Shown one piece after another: positions 11,782 to 23,400 of a stretch of 64,000 nucleotides of DNA. The stretch spans positions 17,271,998 to 17,335,997 of the forward strand of contig NC_088314.1 of assembly GCF_910592395.1 (NCBI RefSeq), read 5' to 3'. This stretch comes from Lineus longissimus. Taxonomy: Eukaryota; Nemertea; Pilidiophora; Heteronemertea; Lineidae. Every line of letters begins with the position of its first letter. Within the stretch, counting starts at the first letter, position 1. The translations under genes and the position numbers were made by a program. The notes below the pieces were generated by a model that worked only from the letters and a program-made list of their open reading frames with translations, was not told where the DNA came from and made no database searches.

Positions 11782-14588
11782 CTAATTAGCAACTGCAATG
11801 CATTTGTAGAGTTTGCTGTCGGTGCCGAGGGTGACTTCGGGAATAACCGAAATATCGACGACTGTCGGCTCCGAGTACAGTTTGCATTCTCCTCCTGTTG
11901 ATTTGAAAGTGTATGTCGTGCACGTGTCATGTCTCAGGCAGAATCTTCCACATTCCATGTCCGTTGTTCCAGTGCGCGTTTCCGAGTAGAACGCCCGAAA
12001 TTTGACAAGCGCCGTGTGCTGTTCGAAGGTGATGGAACAACCCGAACAGTCAACTGAAAAGTAGATTAAAATGTTCCGTTTTCATAAGATCAGTATGAGG
12101 ACATCTGCGACAGACTACGCAGTGTGAGTTGGTCCGGTGTGCAAGGGATAGTAGTCCTAGGGCTGATAGTCCGTGTAACAATAGCCCGCATTGCTAAATG
12201 TTTTGGTTAGGGTTAGCGGTATAATAGATCATACTGCTCAATTGGTCAAATACAATGCTACCGGACTATGACTCCAGGGGGACTATATCCGCTGTCACAC
12301 CGGTGTAAAAGTAAAAAGTGTCCCCCTGGAAAAAGTGTCCGGCCCTATTGTATTCTGCAATATGGTTCTATAGTTCTATGGTTCTATAGAGACCCTGACC
12401 GTCAATAGCTCAGAGATTGAAGCGCATAATAGAATCCTTTGTTCCCGGACATTTTATCCTAGGACATTTTAAACTTCTACACCGGCGCTTTGTCGTGTTT
12501 CTTTGGAACACAATGTAATTTGGTAGAAGCTTATTGACGTCCTGATCGAAGCCCCTAAAAACTAAAGTAAGCAGGCATCAATTTCACTATGTCCCACTGA
12601 TGCTGAAGCAATTAGCGAAACAAGTAATTAGCATGTTGCGTAGACGGTCACGTGAAGCTCCACGCCAGAAATCATACAATTATTACCGGAGTGAATCTAG
12701 TCCCAATAACAATGTTACTTAAAGCGATACTATTGGACAAACCAAGCCGTAGCCTGGCAAGTTAAAGATAACTTTTGAAAACGCCAGATGTCAGCACTTA
12801 CTAAATTCAAATGACCAGTACGCATGGCCTGCAGCGTATCCCCTATACACCTTTCCAGAAATGGGGCGCTGAGTGTCCAAAATAGTGATGTCATAAGGGG
12901 AAACTAGGCCTTATGGTGGAGGGACAAGGAGATAGTCATGGTTGACCAACACACTTGAATGCCTTTAATGACGGACAAGGGGGAAAAAGTTAGTTCCAAT
13001 GCAAGCCACCAATTTCGGGAGGCATGTACAACGCAAGCCACCAATTTCGGGAAGCATGTGCTTGCATTGGAACTAACTTTTCCCCCTTGTCCGTCATTAA
13101 AGGCATTCAAGTGTGTTGGTCAACAATGACTATCTCTTTTGTCCCTCCATTATAAGGCCTAGTTTCCCCTTATGACATCACTATTTCGGACACTCAGCGC
13201 CCCATTTCTGGAAAGGTGTATACGCTGTATGTATGTGCAGTGCCAAGATTTGTGAATGGCTGAGATTGTATCGAACAGTCTTGAGCGTTGTGTGAATAGC
13301 AGACATGTGTTGTTGGTCTCGCACAAATAATACAGTTTTCGATTATTGTATATACACTAGAGTTCAAGGATAGGTTGATAGGGAGTTTTCGCAAAGCCTC
13401 CGAAACCCCAACGCCTACCACATTCTTCGGAATCGTGGTGAGGAAGTTGAACAATGGGATAAGCGTTCACCTGGGCGTTTCGGGTCTTTGCGAAAACTCC
13501 CTATTGCATTCAGACCATAGAGCCAACAGGTTCTCCGGCCTGATTCACGGTGTCCGCTGACTAGCCCTTAAACTGATGACGTCATACACAAAAAATGTCA
13601 TTCTCGGAAACTTGGTTTTCGGTCCGAGACCAATCCTGTGTCTCTGAGGCTTCTCACAGCCAAGTGCAAGATAATTATTGAGCCAATTTTTAGATTCGAC
13701 CCCAAAGTAAGACTTGATTTGCAATTTCTATTTTCCTAACTCTCCTCACACCCTGATTTAGAGAGGTCATTTACAACATTCGCCTACCTAATTTTCTGAA
13801 ATTCGTCATAACATACGCTCCAAATACCTCCATTCGACCTCGAGAGGTGGGTTGATTTGTGACTTGATTTCCGTTATCAATCAGGCCTTGGTCGAATGTG
13901 TCCAATAAGGCTATTTTCCAGCCGGTCACGGGCACGACAGGTTTGTATGCAATCTGGATATGCGATTTTTTTGATACTGCGTGAACTCCGAGTGCATCGT
14001 TAGCTTTCACCTGGAACATCAATTTTCAGTCTTTGTAGAAAAGCATGTCATTGGTCGTGGGCCTTGGGTTACACATCCCTTTTACGAACCTGGCATGTGC
14101 TGGATCACTACGTGTATAAAACTATGGTATAAAATGCATTACGTATTATATTGAGAAGAAAAGGTTTTGGTCAAAATTCCTCGATACTGACCCACGTGTC
14201 TTACCTGTATTGGGTCCCCAAACTGCCACAGCTTCCATTCGCCTGCAAAAGGCTGGTGTACTAGCGTTTTGTTCACCAACATCAATTGTGTGTTGTCGGA
14301 GTTCGAACGAAACACGTCAAGGTAAAACTTGGCGTTTCGTTTAATGGTGTAATAGTACCAGCCAACCAGGCATCCCGGCAGAGAAATGGTGTAGTTCTTG
14401 CCGAGGAAGACTATCCCCATGTTATCATGTGGATCCTTTCTCCCGCCATAGTTTTCGAACCCGTACTTAGTGACACCGTAGAATGCCATTCGTTTGCAAC
14501 ATGTCATTGTCGTCGAGGTGAATTCAACAGAAGTCATTGCCAAAGAGATAAGTCCGATGATGGTCCTTGCTGTCATCATGTAAGCCAT
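11782..14588 (-). CDS. secreted protein with a beta-rich N-terminal domain and a C-terminal PAN/Apple domain, 292 aa
   Basis: Three minus-strand exons join in phase: 14588-14205 (starts ATG), 14010-13788 and 12053-11782 (TAG), 879 nt in total. The chosen start gives M-A-Y-M-M-T-A-R-T-I-I-G-L-I-S-L-A, a plausible signal peptide. A longer in-frame ATG upstream (14651) would bury it. Exons 1-2 encode a domain with P-G-C-L-V-G-W-Y-Y-Y and I-Q-V-K-A-N-D-A-L-G-V that is probably a beta-sandwich. I do not recognise it firmly. Exon 3 has the PAN/Apple pattern: C-S-G-C, then M-E-C-G-R-F-C, then T-C-T-T-Y-T-F and G-E-C-K-L-Y. The protein is probably extracellular, with adhesion or carbohydrate binding by analogy. 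The second intron carries three different repeat insertions. Confidence 0.8.
12298..12487. repeat. MITE family X, copy 1 (CACCGGTGTAAAAG ends)
   Basis: Terminal inverted repeats read CACCGGTGTAAAAGTAAAAA at the left and, as reverse complement at the right, CGCCGGTGTAGAAGTTTAAAA. Inner GTGTCC and GGACA motifs pair as well. Other copies lie at about 50480-50625 and 55101-55268. This copy is in an intron of the PAN gene. Confidence 0.8.
12830..13231. repeat. foldback repeat with about 180-bp arms
   Basis: Bases 12830-13011 and 13057-13231 are reverse complements. Both contain CCTTTCCAGAAATGGGGCGC and GGAAACTAGGCCTTAT. A one-arm copy lies at 25866-26048. The element sits in the second intron of the PAN gene. 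Confidence 0.85.
13381..13501. repeat. 121-bp palindromic MITE with TA target duplication
   Basis: It begins GGGAGTTTTCGCAAAG and ends with the exact complement CTTTGCGAAAACTCCC, flanked on both sides by TA. Related sequence appears at about 27497-27515, 62931-63030 and 63938-64000. Confidence 0.85.
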
Positions 14589-14649
14589 GGTTGATTCTAT
14601 CAGGCGTCCTTCACCATGAGCCCTAGGGACGGACGTATACCGTGGCACC

Positions 14650-17600
14650 AATTACGGAGACTCGCCTACTCTAATATTTATCATGTATTGTGCAAATTTA
14701 ATAATGTTGGTGCTGATTTTAAATGCGTTTCATGGTGGCGAATAATTTTTGAAATAACGTACTTTAAACTTTATTCTGTAATGATAAAACCGTAACAATT
14801 ATTAATTAACCAACACGTTTACAGTAATACCGCGTAAGGGTATGAAATTCCCGCTGCCCGATTCAAATGGTCCTCAAAGAAGAGTTTTCGTGGGCTGTGC
14901 CAAACTGATTCCCGTTTCCAGTAGGAACAGGTCTAGCTGAGCACAATGACCAATAATTGTTGTAATGAAAAGACATAACAAATCATACTATGTTGGACGG
15001 AAAGAGATTCCGTGGTGCTAAAATAATATCCATTTGTTCATATTGCGCTTTTGAGGACAAAATGACATCCTGAATGCTGTGATGAGTGGACCTATGATTA
15101 ATCAACTCGCCAAGCATAATATTCAGGCATATTCTCTGTTTAAGTATTTGCGTCCATTACACTGTATTCAATGCGGATGTATGATGTGCACAAATGTACG
15201 CAGCAAGAATGCTCGAACGAAAGGCGCAAAAGTGACGATAGTATAAAAAATATTCGAGTTTACTGTAATGTAACCCTATTTGTTATTGTTTTGAGCCGAT
15301 CAAAATTGTTCAAGGGCCAAAACACACCTTGCTTCAAATCTTTGTCTGCACGAAGAATCCATATCACACCGCAATATTCCATATGCTACAAAAATAGTCC
15401 TCATAAAACCACCACAAATCACTTAGGAGAAAGTATTTCGGAGACGGACTTGAAATGCAATAATTATGACAACCTTTTATGAATTTTTGAAATGAAAAAA
15501 GGCACAGCAAATTCAATAGTTACGTTGATAAGCGATTTCAGTACATTCGGATTCAATCACGGGCGGCCAATTCAAGCAGTAGGCTGCATTAGACACTGTG
15601 TACATTATGTGTACATTGCTGCACATAGGTCGCCAGATGTATTGTACGCGCCGGTCACCGATCCAAAGGTTGACCGCGCTCAGCGTTGCTTAACTTCCGC
15701 TCTGGGGGCCAACGCACCAACCACTGGGCCATAAAGGAATTCCCTCATGGTCGGCGGGTTAAGCCGTGCCATATACCTGGGGGTACTATACAGGCCAATC
15801 AATCCTCACCAAGTCTCAAATGTGTTAAGAAGAACCCTTTACCAATATCATGATAGAATTTTACAAGATTCCGATACCAAATGCTTGAGAAAAAATACTT
15901 CTGTACAGCATATCCGTCAAATCGTCACTCGTGCATTGATATGGCCCGATTAAAATACAAGTTCTAAATCGACCGGTATATATATTATAAAAAGGCATAT
16001 TTCTGTGATGGCCTGACTCTGTAGATTTAGGCTCAACCACAGAGTGAGAATTTATTCCACTCTGATCGATCCCAACCATGTATTTACCACGACTTGAAAT
16101 TTCAATGACCTCTACTCCGATCCGCTGTACTCCTGCAGTGGGACGGGCCAGGCCGGTCTAAAGTAGGACCGCCTCATCACACTACTATCACTGCGCTGGA
16201 ATATGTTTATTATTACGATGGACGTGGTGCGGAAACTCAGCCCTGGGCAACATGCTCTTCAAAGTCATCAATTGATCACTGGTTGGAACCCACCGGACTG
16301 ATGAAATTCCCAGGAGGAAATGAAAGCTTTCTGGTAAATATCATTACTTGATAAAGTTGGTTAAAATATAATCCAATCAGCCTTGATTTACTATCACATG
16401 GGCAATGCATAGTAAAAGAGCCATTCGTTACGGACTGTAACATGGTTTATTATTTTGCATGCGACTTACTAAAACTTAGGATTTATAGTACATATAACTA
16501 GTCGAAACAACTGCTGTTTAGTACGTATTTACACAATTGGAAACTTTCTAATTTAAGTACAATTTTCCAACATTTGAATGAACGGAGTGTGCCTTTAATC
16601 TTTCCCAAGGACGAAGTAGGTCTTCGATGCCCTCAACCCATCGTAAATTACATGGAGCGTTATTCCTAATTCCAGTGCAACATTTATTGACTTGCAGTAA
16701 AGAAAACACTCATTTGTTGCTATTGAAATCAGTAAACGATTGCCATTTTTATTTTGGTTTCCTTAGAAACAGCAGAAAAACACACTAATAATAAATGAGA
16801 TATAGTTATCGTTGGTCAGTAGATTTTTAATGTCCGGAGTATCAAGCATGGAGACACGTCTCTTTCTATCGGTTATTATATTCTGTTTTATCATTTTATC
16901 TAGATACAGTTGGAAAGTTGCAAGTAAGTGGATTTCTTTAGGTAAATTGTACTTAAGGTATATGTGCACTCGGCGTATCTTGCATTGAAGGACCAGGCCC
17001 GCCCGCCAATGCATTGACCTGTTAAATTGGCGTCATCTTGCCGGTCATACTTCTTACCCAGACATTCGAATGTAGTTATACCCGGAGGTCTAATAAACCT
17101 ATGGTAGTTCTTTAAACCATATAATTATCGTTGTGGGTTGACCGCGATATCATCTGGGTTTGGGTGTCATTTTGGACCATTTTTTGACCGGTGAATCGAC
17201 TTTTCGGCTGCGACGGGTTAATTTGACACCTGAGACCGATTTGTTTGGGCTACTGAAATAAAACATCATCATTTCTTCCTTTTAGACAGAGGAATGTCAC
17301 CATTCATAAAATATCTTTTTTTGGAAATACATCCATACTGGTGACTGAGACCATGTTTCAGAAATTCAAATTCAATTTTTTCTACACAACCCAGTCTTGT
17401 AGTCTCACACGCTTAATTAGTGAATTGTAACCTTTACTGAATATACCTGAGGCACTTTATGGCCACCTTTACTCTTTTCAATGTTGTGCGCATGCGCACC
17501 TCTTTGCACACGGTACTTCAAAACAATAAAAGTAGATTTTGAATCAAAATCTCTTTATATTATGAAAACAAAGTCTTTTAAAGTTCACATGTGAAGACTA

Positions 17601-17700
17601 ATTTAGATGGTCATACACGATATTCACGAAGCGAGTTCATAATCGGCGGTCACACCCCAAAAAGGTCATCAATTGACGAAATATTAAGTGCCATTGTTTA
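14650..17700. other. no convincing gene
   Basis: About 3 kb of AT-rich sequence upstream of the plus-strand cysteine-rich gene. Undetected 5' exons of that gene may lie here. None could be supported by splice sites plus domain content. Confidence 0.4.
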
Positions 17701-17789
17701 GAGAATTTATAGTTAACTGCGATCAGACTACGTCATTTCCGATCGGGGACTGTAGATTTTAAGCTATTCATGATGCATCCTGTCTCTAG

Positions 17790-20700
17790 GTATTCCGGCC
17801 TTCCATGTCCTGACTGGCCCAGACTCAGGCACAGCTGATGACTCTCCCTCAATCTCGCCACAATGCCCGCCGAAATATACACTAGTTCATTGTCTATACC
17901 TAGGCCATGCAGATGGATCCTATCTACTGACGGATGGAAGATGCGTCGCCAAGAAAAAAGGCGGGGCAACTGGAACTGTTAATGTATGTCATGTTTAATT
18001 TCCGTTAAATATGTGTATATGCAATACGAGGAGACCGAGATTGGTAGCATCAGCGTAGGGAGTTTCATAGCCTAGTTAATACTGCTGGCTACCACACAAA
18101 AGGGCCGATCCCGGGGCGAACTCAAAATATTATTTCTGGATGAACCGGCGTGGCTGTCAAGGAACTAAAATTCCTGGCTCTTCACAGTCCTTAGAATGAG
18201 ACTTAAAACCGAGGTTCCTTGTATCTGGTTTCTATCCCAGCGCAGGTTACAGACCCCACCAAGTGAGAAAAATGAGTAGCTTGCGTGGACTCAACCTCTC
18301 ACTGAAGTCGGATTCATGAGGCCAATTAACCCGATTGGCGCATACGTGTAGTCTCACGCATAACGCTCATCCCGCCTTGGAAGAGGAATATACTCCCTGG
18401 AGAAAATCACCGCCCAGTGCAGAGCGAACGCTGACGACGACAAAAAAGAAGCCTCTGTTTCGTTTTAGCTCTACAGCTTTTTCAAAGAATGTACTACATA
18501 TTGTGAGCTTACAGCATATTTTACACTATTACTAACTTAGTAGCCATAGCATCCTGTTTACAAAATATTTGAGTAACTCTTTATGATGATAATACTATAC
18601 ATTGTGAAAATTACAAATGAAACTACACATTGATAATCGTATTACATTTTGTCTCATTTCATAGAGCCGTACCTTTTGCATCTTCACAGACGGAAAACTA
18701 AACTCGAGTCACCCCACAACTGGGGAGAATTCTGACGTGGCGAATCCAGTCGCGAGATGTCCATCCGGGACTCAAATGTTCGGATGTAACCTGTATTCAC
18801 TGTAAGCGCCTTGATAATGCAGTAAATGACTGGTAGATTGCAACATGTACATGTTAAAGTCCTAGTTAGCAGTTTTGAGGTATTTGAGGCAAAGTTTTTC
18901 TTTGTGCTTATTTTTAATGAATCTCAGAAGGATAATGCTTGAATAAGATAGACCCATAGGCTTTTTTAGAAGTAATATCCACGTCCTTTTGAGCCGCGGT
19001 GACAAAGCTACGTGGAGTGGTATCTTCAAAGTTCGTTTTTTCTTAAAGGACCATTGTCATTATTAACGCCATTTTATCCACAAGCTACCAGCTTTGGCTC
19101 GTTCCCGGATCCCACAACCACAATATGCACAAGGCAAATACAGTATCCATTCCTTTAACAAAGACGATGATATGCAGTTTCTTCCCTCACATCCCATGAG
19201 GAATAAAAAATGGCATCAGCAGCGTCTTCTTTTCATCTGACATGTTTCAGGAGCAGTTGGTCATTTCGTTATTTCAGTTGGAGAAGTGTATATCCTACGT
19301 CTGATGTTGTTCTATCAACTCTTCCTGATGGCACCACTGAATGCCAGGTGAAGAACTGCGCCCGCTGTCGAGTCGAGGCGCACTGTGTAGGTGAGTCTTA
19401 TTCTGGCCTGGCATGATATGAATTCTAGTAAACATGCGCTATGATCTTTTGAGGTAAACATACCCTATCATATGAGGTAAACATATCCTATCCGATGAGT
19501 GACATGACTGTGGTAAGCATGCCGTATCCCATGAGGTTAACAAATTCTATCATATGAGGTAAGCATATTCTATCTTATGAGGAAAACATACGCTATCATA
19601 TGAGGTAAACATACCCTATCTTATATGTTATCTTATGAGGTAAACATACCTTATCCAATGTGGTAAGCATGCTCTATCATGAGGTAAGCATACCCTGTCT
19701 TTTAAGAAAGCCAAATGTACCTAAGCACCATACAAAGGCATGGAAGCAGATTCAACCGGACCGTACCATGACCGACGGAAGAGTTATAATAGCAAGTTAC
19801 CGCCTTTAGACTCCGGAGCGGGCAGAACAGGGTCAGTGTACGTCACCATCTGTTCGACAAGTTACGAATAGGAAACACAGACCAATGCTTTTGCAACACG
19901 AGTCCGACAACAACGAGCTATGTTTTATACAAAATGACTACCTATACTACAGGACTACCTGGGCACATGCAGTAGTCACGTAGCCCTGAGCGAAAAAAGG
20001 GAGAAAAAGACGGAAGTTCAACTGGTTTAGACATGCATGCCGGACATGACTCGCTTGCAGAGACCATCTGTGCAAGGTACTGTCGCTGGAGAGTTTAAGT
20101 CACGCAGACTAAAATCGTTTTTACTTGGGGCGGGTTCAAGCCGGATCGAGACTAGTTTAGGTACCAGCCGGCTTATTTTACATCGCGAAGCAACCGTCCT
20201 GATCCCTCCTGCCGTGGCGGGTACCGATCGCCATGCAGTCTCGGGTCAGTGCGGGCCGGTATAGGCTGGTAAAAGAGGTTTTATTTATGCGTGTATGGAA
20301 ACATTTTGGACAGCATCGAAAATTAACCCGGCCTAGATAGCCCACAACTCCTCAACATATCACGCATCACTGCTGCCAGATGACATGGCACCCCTATATA
20401 CGTGGTCTTATTAGCAGCAGCACTCGAAATAGCATGCTCATCTTATAGATAGATAGATAGATACTTTATTCGTGACATGTCACAGATAAATACACAGGAC
20501 AATTATAATTGGTGTGAACATAAGCAAAGAATGGTGCAAACAAAAAACAACAAAACACACAACATAAAAACCTATACCGCACACAGGAGAAATCAGGTGA
20601 GAAATAATGATATTACATGTATAATAAACACAAGAAGTGAAGTATATTATTGACTTGTTCTCTTTCTGCTGGGTTAGCATCCCTGTACTCGGCGAACTCA

Positions 20701-21299
20701 CGTATGGCACGCGCCCGCCGACGAAGGTCTTCGTCAGGCATGTATATATTATGAATGGCACAAGGATTGAGATGAAGTGTGTCCCTGGGTATATTGAGAG
20801 CTTGAGATAAAAAGGTAATATTATTTGAAACTGAAGAACCGCTGCCTCTGAGCGCGAGGTTTCCTGAGAGTTTGATAAGAATGTTTGAATGGTTATTCTT
20901 TAAAGCAAGCTTTTGAAGAACACCTTTAATGGCTAGTTATAATCTAATTGAGGCGTAAGAAGGCAAATTGTTAAATTGTTTAATTTCCTCTCCACAATTG
21001 TTCAATTTGGAACATAGGGTATATCACATACAGCTACATCTACATTAATGAAGTTCCAAATCTTCATTTCAGCATCCCGAGCATGGAAGGTGGATAAGCG
21101 TCCCCCAGTGGCAATTAATGGAATTAATGAAATCCATTTGAAATCCATTGAGCCTATACGCCTCGTCGGCTTAACAGTATCTACAGAATTGAAGGAAAAC
21201 ATTCGATTATTTGAGTGTGCTGCTAGTTGTCGCGAAAGTGAGTCATGTGTCCATATGATATACATAGAATGGGCCAGACTTTGTTTCAACAAACTGTAA
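17790..21299 (+). CDS. cysteine-rich extracellular protein with PCSK9-C-terminal-like module and PAN-like tail (5' incomplete)
   Basis: Four plus-strand exons join in phase: 17790-17983, 18665-18801, 19278-19390 and 21073-21299 (TAA). They encode about 223 residues. The first three contain C-P-P-K-Y-T-L-V-H-C, then G-R-C-V-A, then R-C-P-S-G-T-Q-M-F-G-C and T-E-C-Q-V-K-N-C. This repeated C-P-x-G-x-x-L-x-x-C spacing resembles the Cys/His-rich C-terminal repeats of PCSK9. The last exon has F-E-C-A-A-S-C and S-C-V-H-M-I-Y, a PAN/Apple-like pattern. The gene probably encodes a secreted protein. The first exon listed needs an upstream phase-1 donor, so the N-terminus, including any protease or signal peptide, was not found. 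The exon 3 to 4 join rests only on phase and plausible splice sites and spans a minisatellite and a retroelement fragment. Confidence 0.55.
18130..18420. repeat. SINE-like interspersed fragment
   Basis: Shares CACCAAGTGAGAAA and GCTCATCCCGCCTTGGAAGA-like segments with the region at 61590-61920, which has a tRNA-like head. It lies in an intron of the cysteine-rich gene. Confidence 0.45.
19445..19705. repeat. minisatellite, about 24-bp unit
   Basis: About ten degenerate copies of a unit close to ATGAGGTAAACATACCCTAT plus a few bases. It starts shortly after the exon ending at 19390, inside the intron. Confidence 0.8.
20447..20945 (-). mobile_element. probable 3' end of a non-LTR retrotransposon
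   Basis: On the minus strand an open frame from about 20920 to 20588 continues into AT-rich sequence and ends in a (TATC)n tail at 20447-20463. Its translation includes R-R-R-A-R-A-I-R-E-F-A-E-Y-R-D-A-N-P near the C-terminus. A terminal tetranucleotide tail is typical of LINEs. No reverse-transcriptase motif is visible, so the clade cannot be named. Confidence 0.45.
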
Positions 21300-21451
21300 T
21301 GATCGCCGAAGACAATTATGACGGAGCTGTTCATACATGTCACAGTACATAATACATTACACCGCTTTTAGAGGAGAACGAACGGACCTAGCAATAAGAT
21401 ACTAGGCCTAATTGTTTTGTGGAAAACATACATTAGTCGCAGTCTTAAATG

Positions 21452-21655
21452 CTCCTAAAGAAAATTTGTCCTTTCTTATTGAATTGTAACGGCTTTTTCA
21501 AGGACCAATGGACCAAGATGGATGGCATGTTCACAGATATTGATTCAAACGATGACGAAGCAATTTATGCTAAGAAAATCGAAGATCACAAGGTTGAAAC
21601 TCCCCTGTGGCTTCAGGAGGCCATTGATTTTACATTTCACGTGATCAGATCTTAA
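21452..21655 (+). pseudogene. decayed copy of the last exon of the EF-hand gene
   Basis: Bases 21503-21655 encode D-Q-W-T-K-M-D-G-M-F-T-D-I-D-S-N-D-D-E-A and onward, nearly identical to residues 86-125 of the EF-hand protein at 7444-9227. The C-terminus then diverges to an early TAA. Similarity continues upstream to about 21452, but in-frame stops break it and no EF-2 loop remains. It could also be a phase-0 exon of a recent paralogue whose other exons were not found. Confidence 0.65.
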
Positions 21656-21949
21656 TATCGATTTCAACAAAAGAAATTAATGATTATGTTGAATTCGAAC
21701 TTAATCAAAACCAAACTCAACAATTACCATGTGCTGTATTGTTATATTGATGTTCAGCATGCCGCTTTCAATTCATTGCCTTCTAAATTACGTCAATATC
21801 GCCGATGGGTTGACTGATCAGTCATGAGTTCCTGTAAAGTTCTAAGTATAATTATTCGAATAGTGACAATATCATGCCTGGGACTGTTTTCCATTTACGA
21901 AGGGGGATATCATGACTATTAAAAACTAATCTTTCGTGAGATAGCAAAG

Positions 21950-22045
21950 CAAATTTTGTTGTTTCTGCGGGTCTCGAACCCGTGGAATTCGATGGTTAAG
22001 GTGTGATCGGATAGCAGGAGTGTTAACCGCTGCACGAGCAGGGTT
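21950..22045 (-). repeat. tRNA-like (SINE head-like) sequence
   Basis: On the minus strand GCAGCGGTTAACACTCCTGC resembles a D-arm, and CGGGTTCGAGACCCG is a perfect T-arm with a B box. The acceptor stem does not pair, so a functional tRNA is unlikely. A tRNA-derived SINE is more probable. Confidence 0.5.
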
Positions 22046-23400
22046 TCGAAGCGACCGACAGCAAGCAATGCGTTTCTAAACATCTCGAGAATTCGGGACG
22101 AGACAGAACGAGTGAACGAATCATCACGAGTCTGGCAGACCGCGGTCGTCAACTTTGGTGACCAGGCCAGGAAGGAGTCCATCACGAAGCCTCGTTCCGA
22201 CCACTAAGGGTCGTTCTCCAGCCAACGTCTGCGTCAGGGTACATAACGCTGACAGAAGGAAGGATCTGTTAACATAAGAACATTCTATGCAGTTGAAAAG
22301 ACTGGAGCAGGTTCAGCATAATATTCTTCATTCTTTGCAGCGCGATGTCCAACCCGTAGCTGCTTAAAAAGAAATATGAGGGAGTTGTCCCAACTGGCAC
22401 GGTCTTTCCTCACACTCGCTTGTATGTGGCATTACAGACCAGAATGGGCAGAAGGAAGGAGTTATAATGGTCTTGCTCCAACAGGAGGTAATTCTCCACA
22501 TTGGTCTGTGAGGTTCAAATCTTGGCATTTTTGTGTGCATGGTAATATAGGCTCCACACAGAAGATGGCAATTGTGAATTGATGGGAGGTATCGTTCGTC
22601 CCTTCCTGCAAGTGCACACTGTGGAAATTGTCTTGTTTCTGTTATAACCAATTAAATTTAGGCCGATTAAAGGTCACCTATTCATAAAACCACAAAGCAC
22701 GGACGGTCAGTACCAGCAGAAAATGTCATATCTTCATCCCAAAAAACATCTGCGTGTAATAAGCATGCAAACTACTGGTATAGATTACCTTAGTCTTGCT
22801 GTCAAGCATGTGAAATGCCAACTGTTTCAACAACCAGTTGCTCTGTAAAGAAATAAAGCAATAGCACTTCCATAACCAACTGATGAATTAGTTCGCATGC
22901 TCTTTCAAAATCTTTAATCTTTCATCAGGCATTTAATCGCTGAACGTACGACGAACTTCGAATGTCTTGCAGCGATATCGCTTAGCCTACTCAATCGGAA
23001 GGACAAGAACATCAGGTAAGTTTTGACGAGTATAATGCAATGCTACTGAATCATGCAGGATCCAGTTGGCAAACTATACCAATAAACTTGCGCGTCCGAT
23101 CAGCCTTTCATCCCTATCACCATGACCACAGGAAAAGGCAAATTGCGTTCAAATACCATTTTGTTATGGACTTAAGAATGAGTGTCTTAATTGCTACGCG
23201 GGTCGATTACCTCACTAGTAATTGTGTCTCAAAAGTAACACTATGACAACAAGTCAACGAGACATTTTCGTCATACAAGAATTGTAATTCTCTTTGTGAT
23301 AAATTTAGCCGTGTCGGTCATCAAGTGAATGATTGCATCGAACAAAAACAACTATGTGTTTTATTCATTGTCAATTCCATGTTAAATGTTCACCCCAACT
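22046..23400. other. no gene seen
   Basis: Only chance ORFs, including overlapping ones at 22364-22651. No supported exon or repeat boundary. Confidence 0.4.

Noticed and set aside
13194-13560. ORFs on both strands around 13.2-13.5 kb
   Set aside because: They lie in the foldback repeat and the palindromic MITE.
19445-19705. CRISPR-like array
   Set aside because: The units are contiguous degenerate tandem repeats without unique spacers, in a eukaryotic intron.
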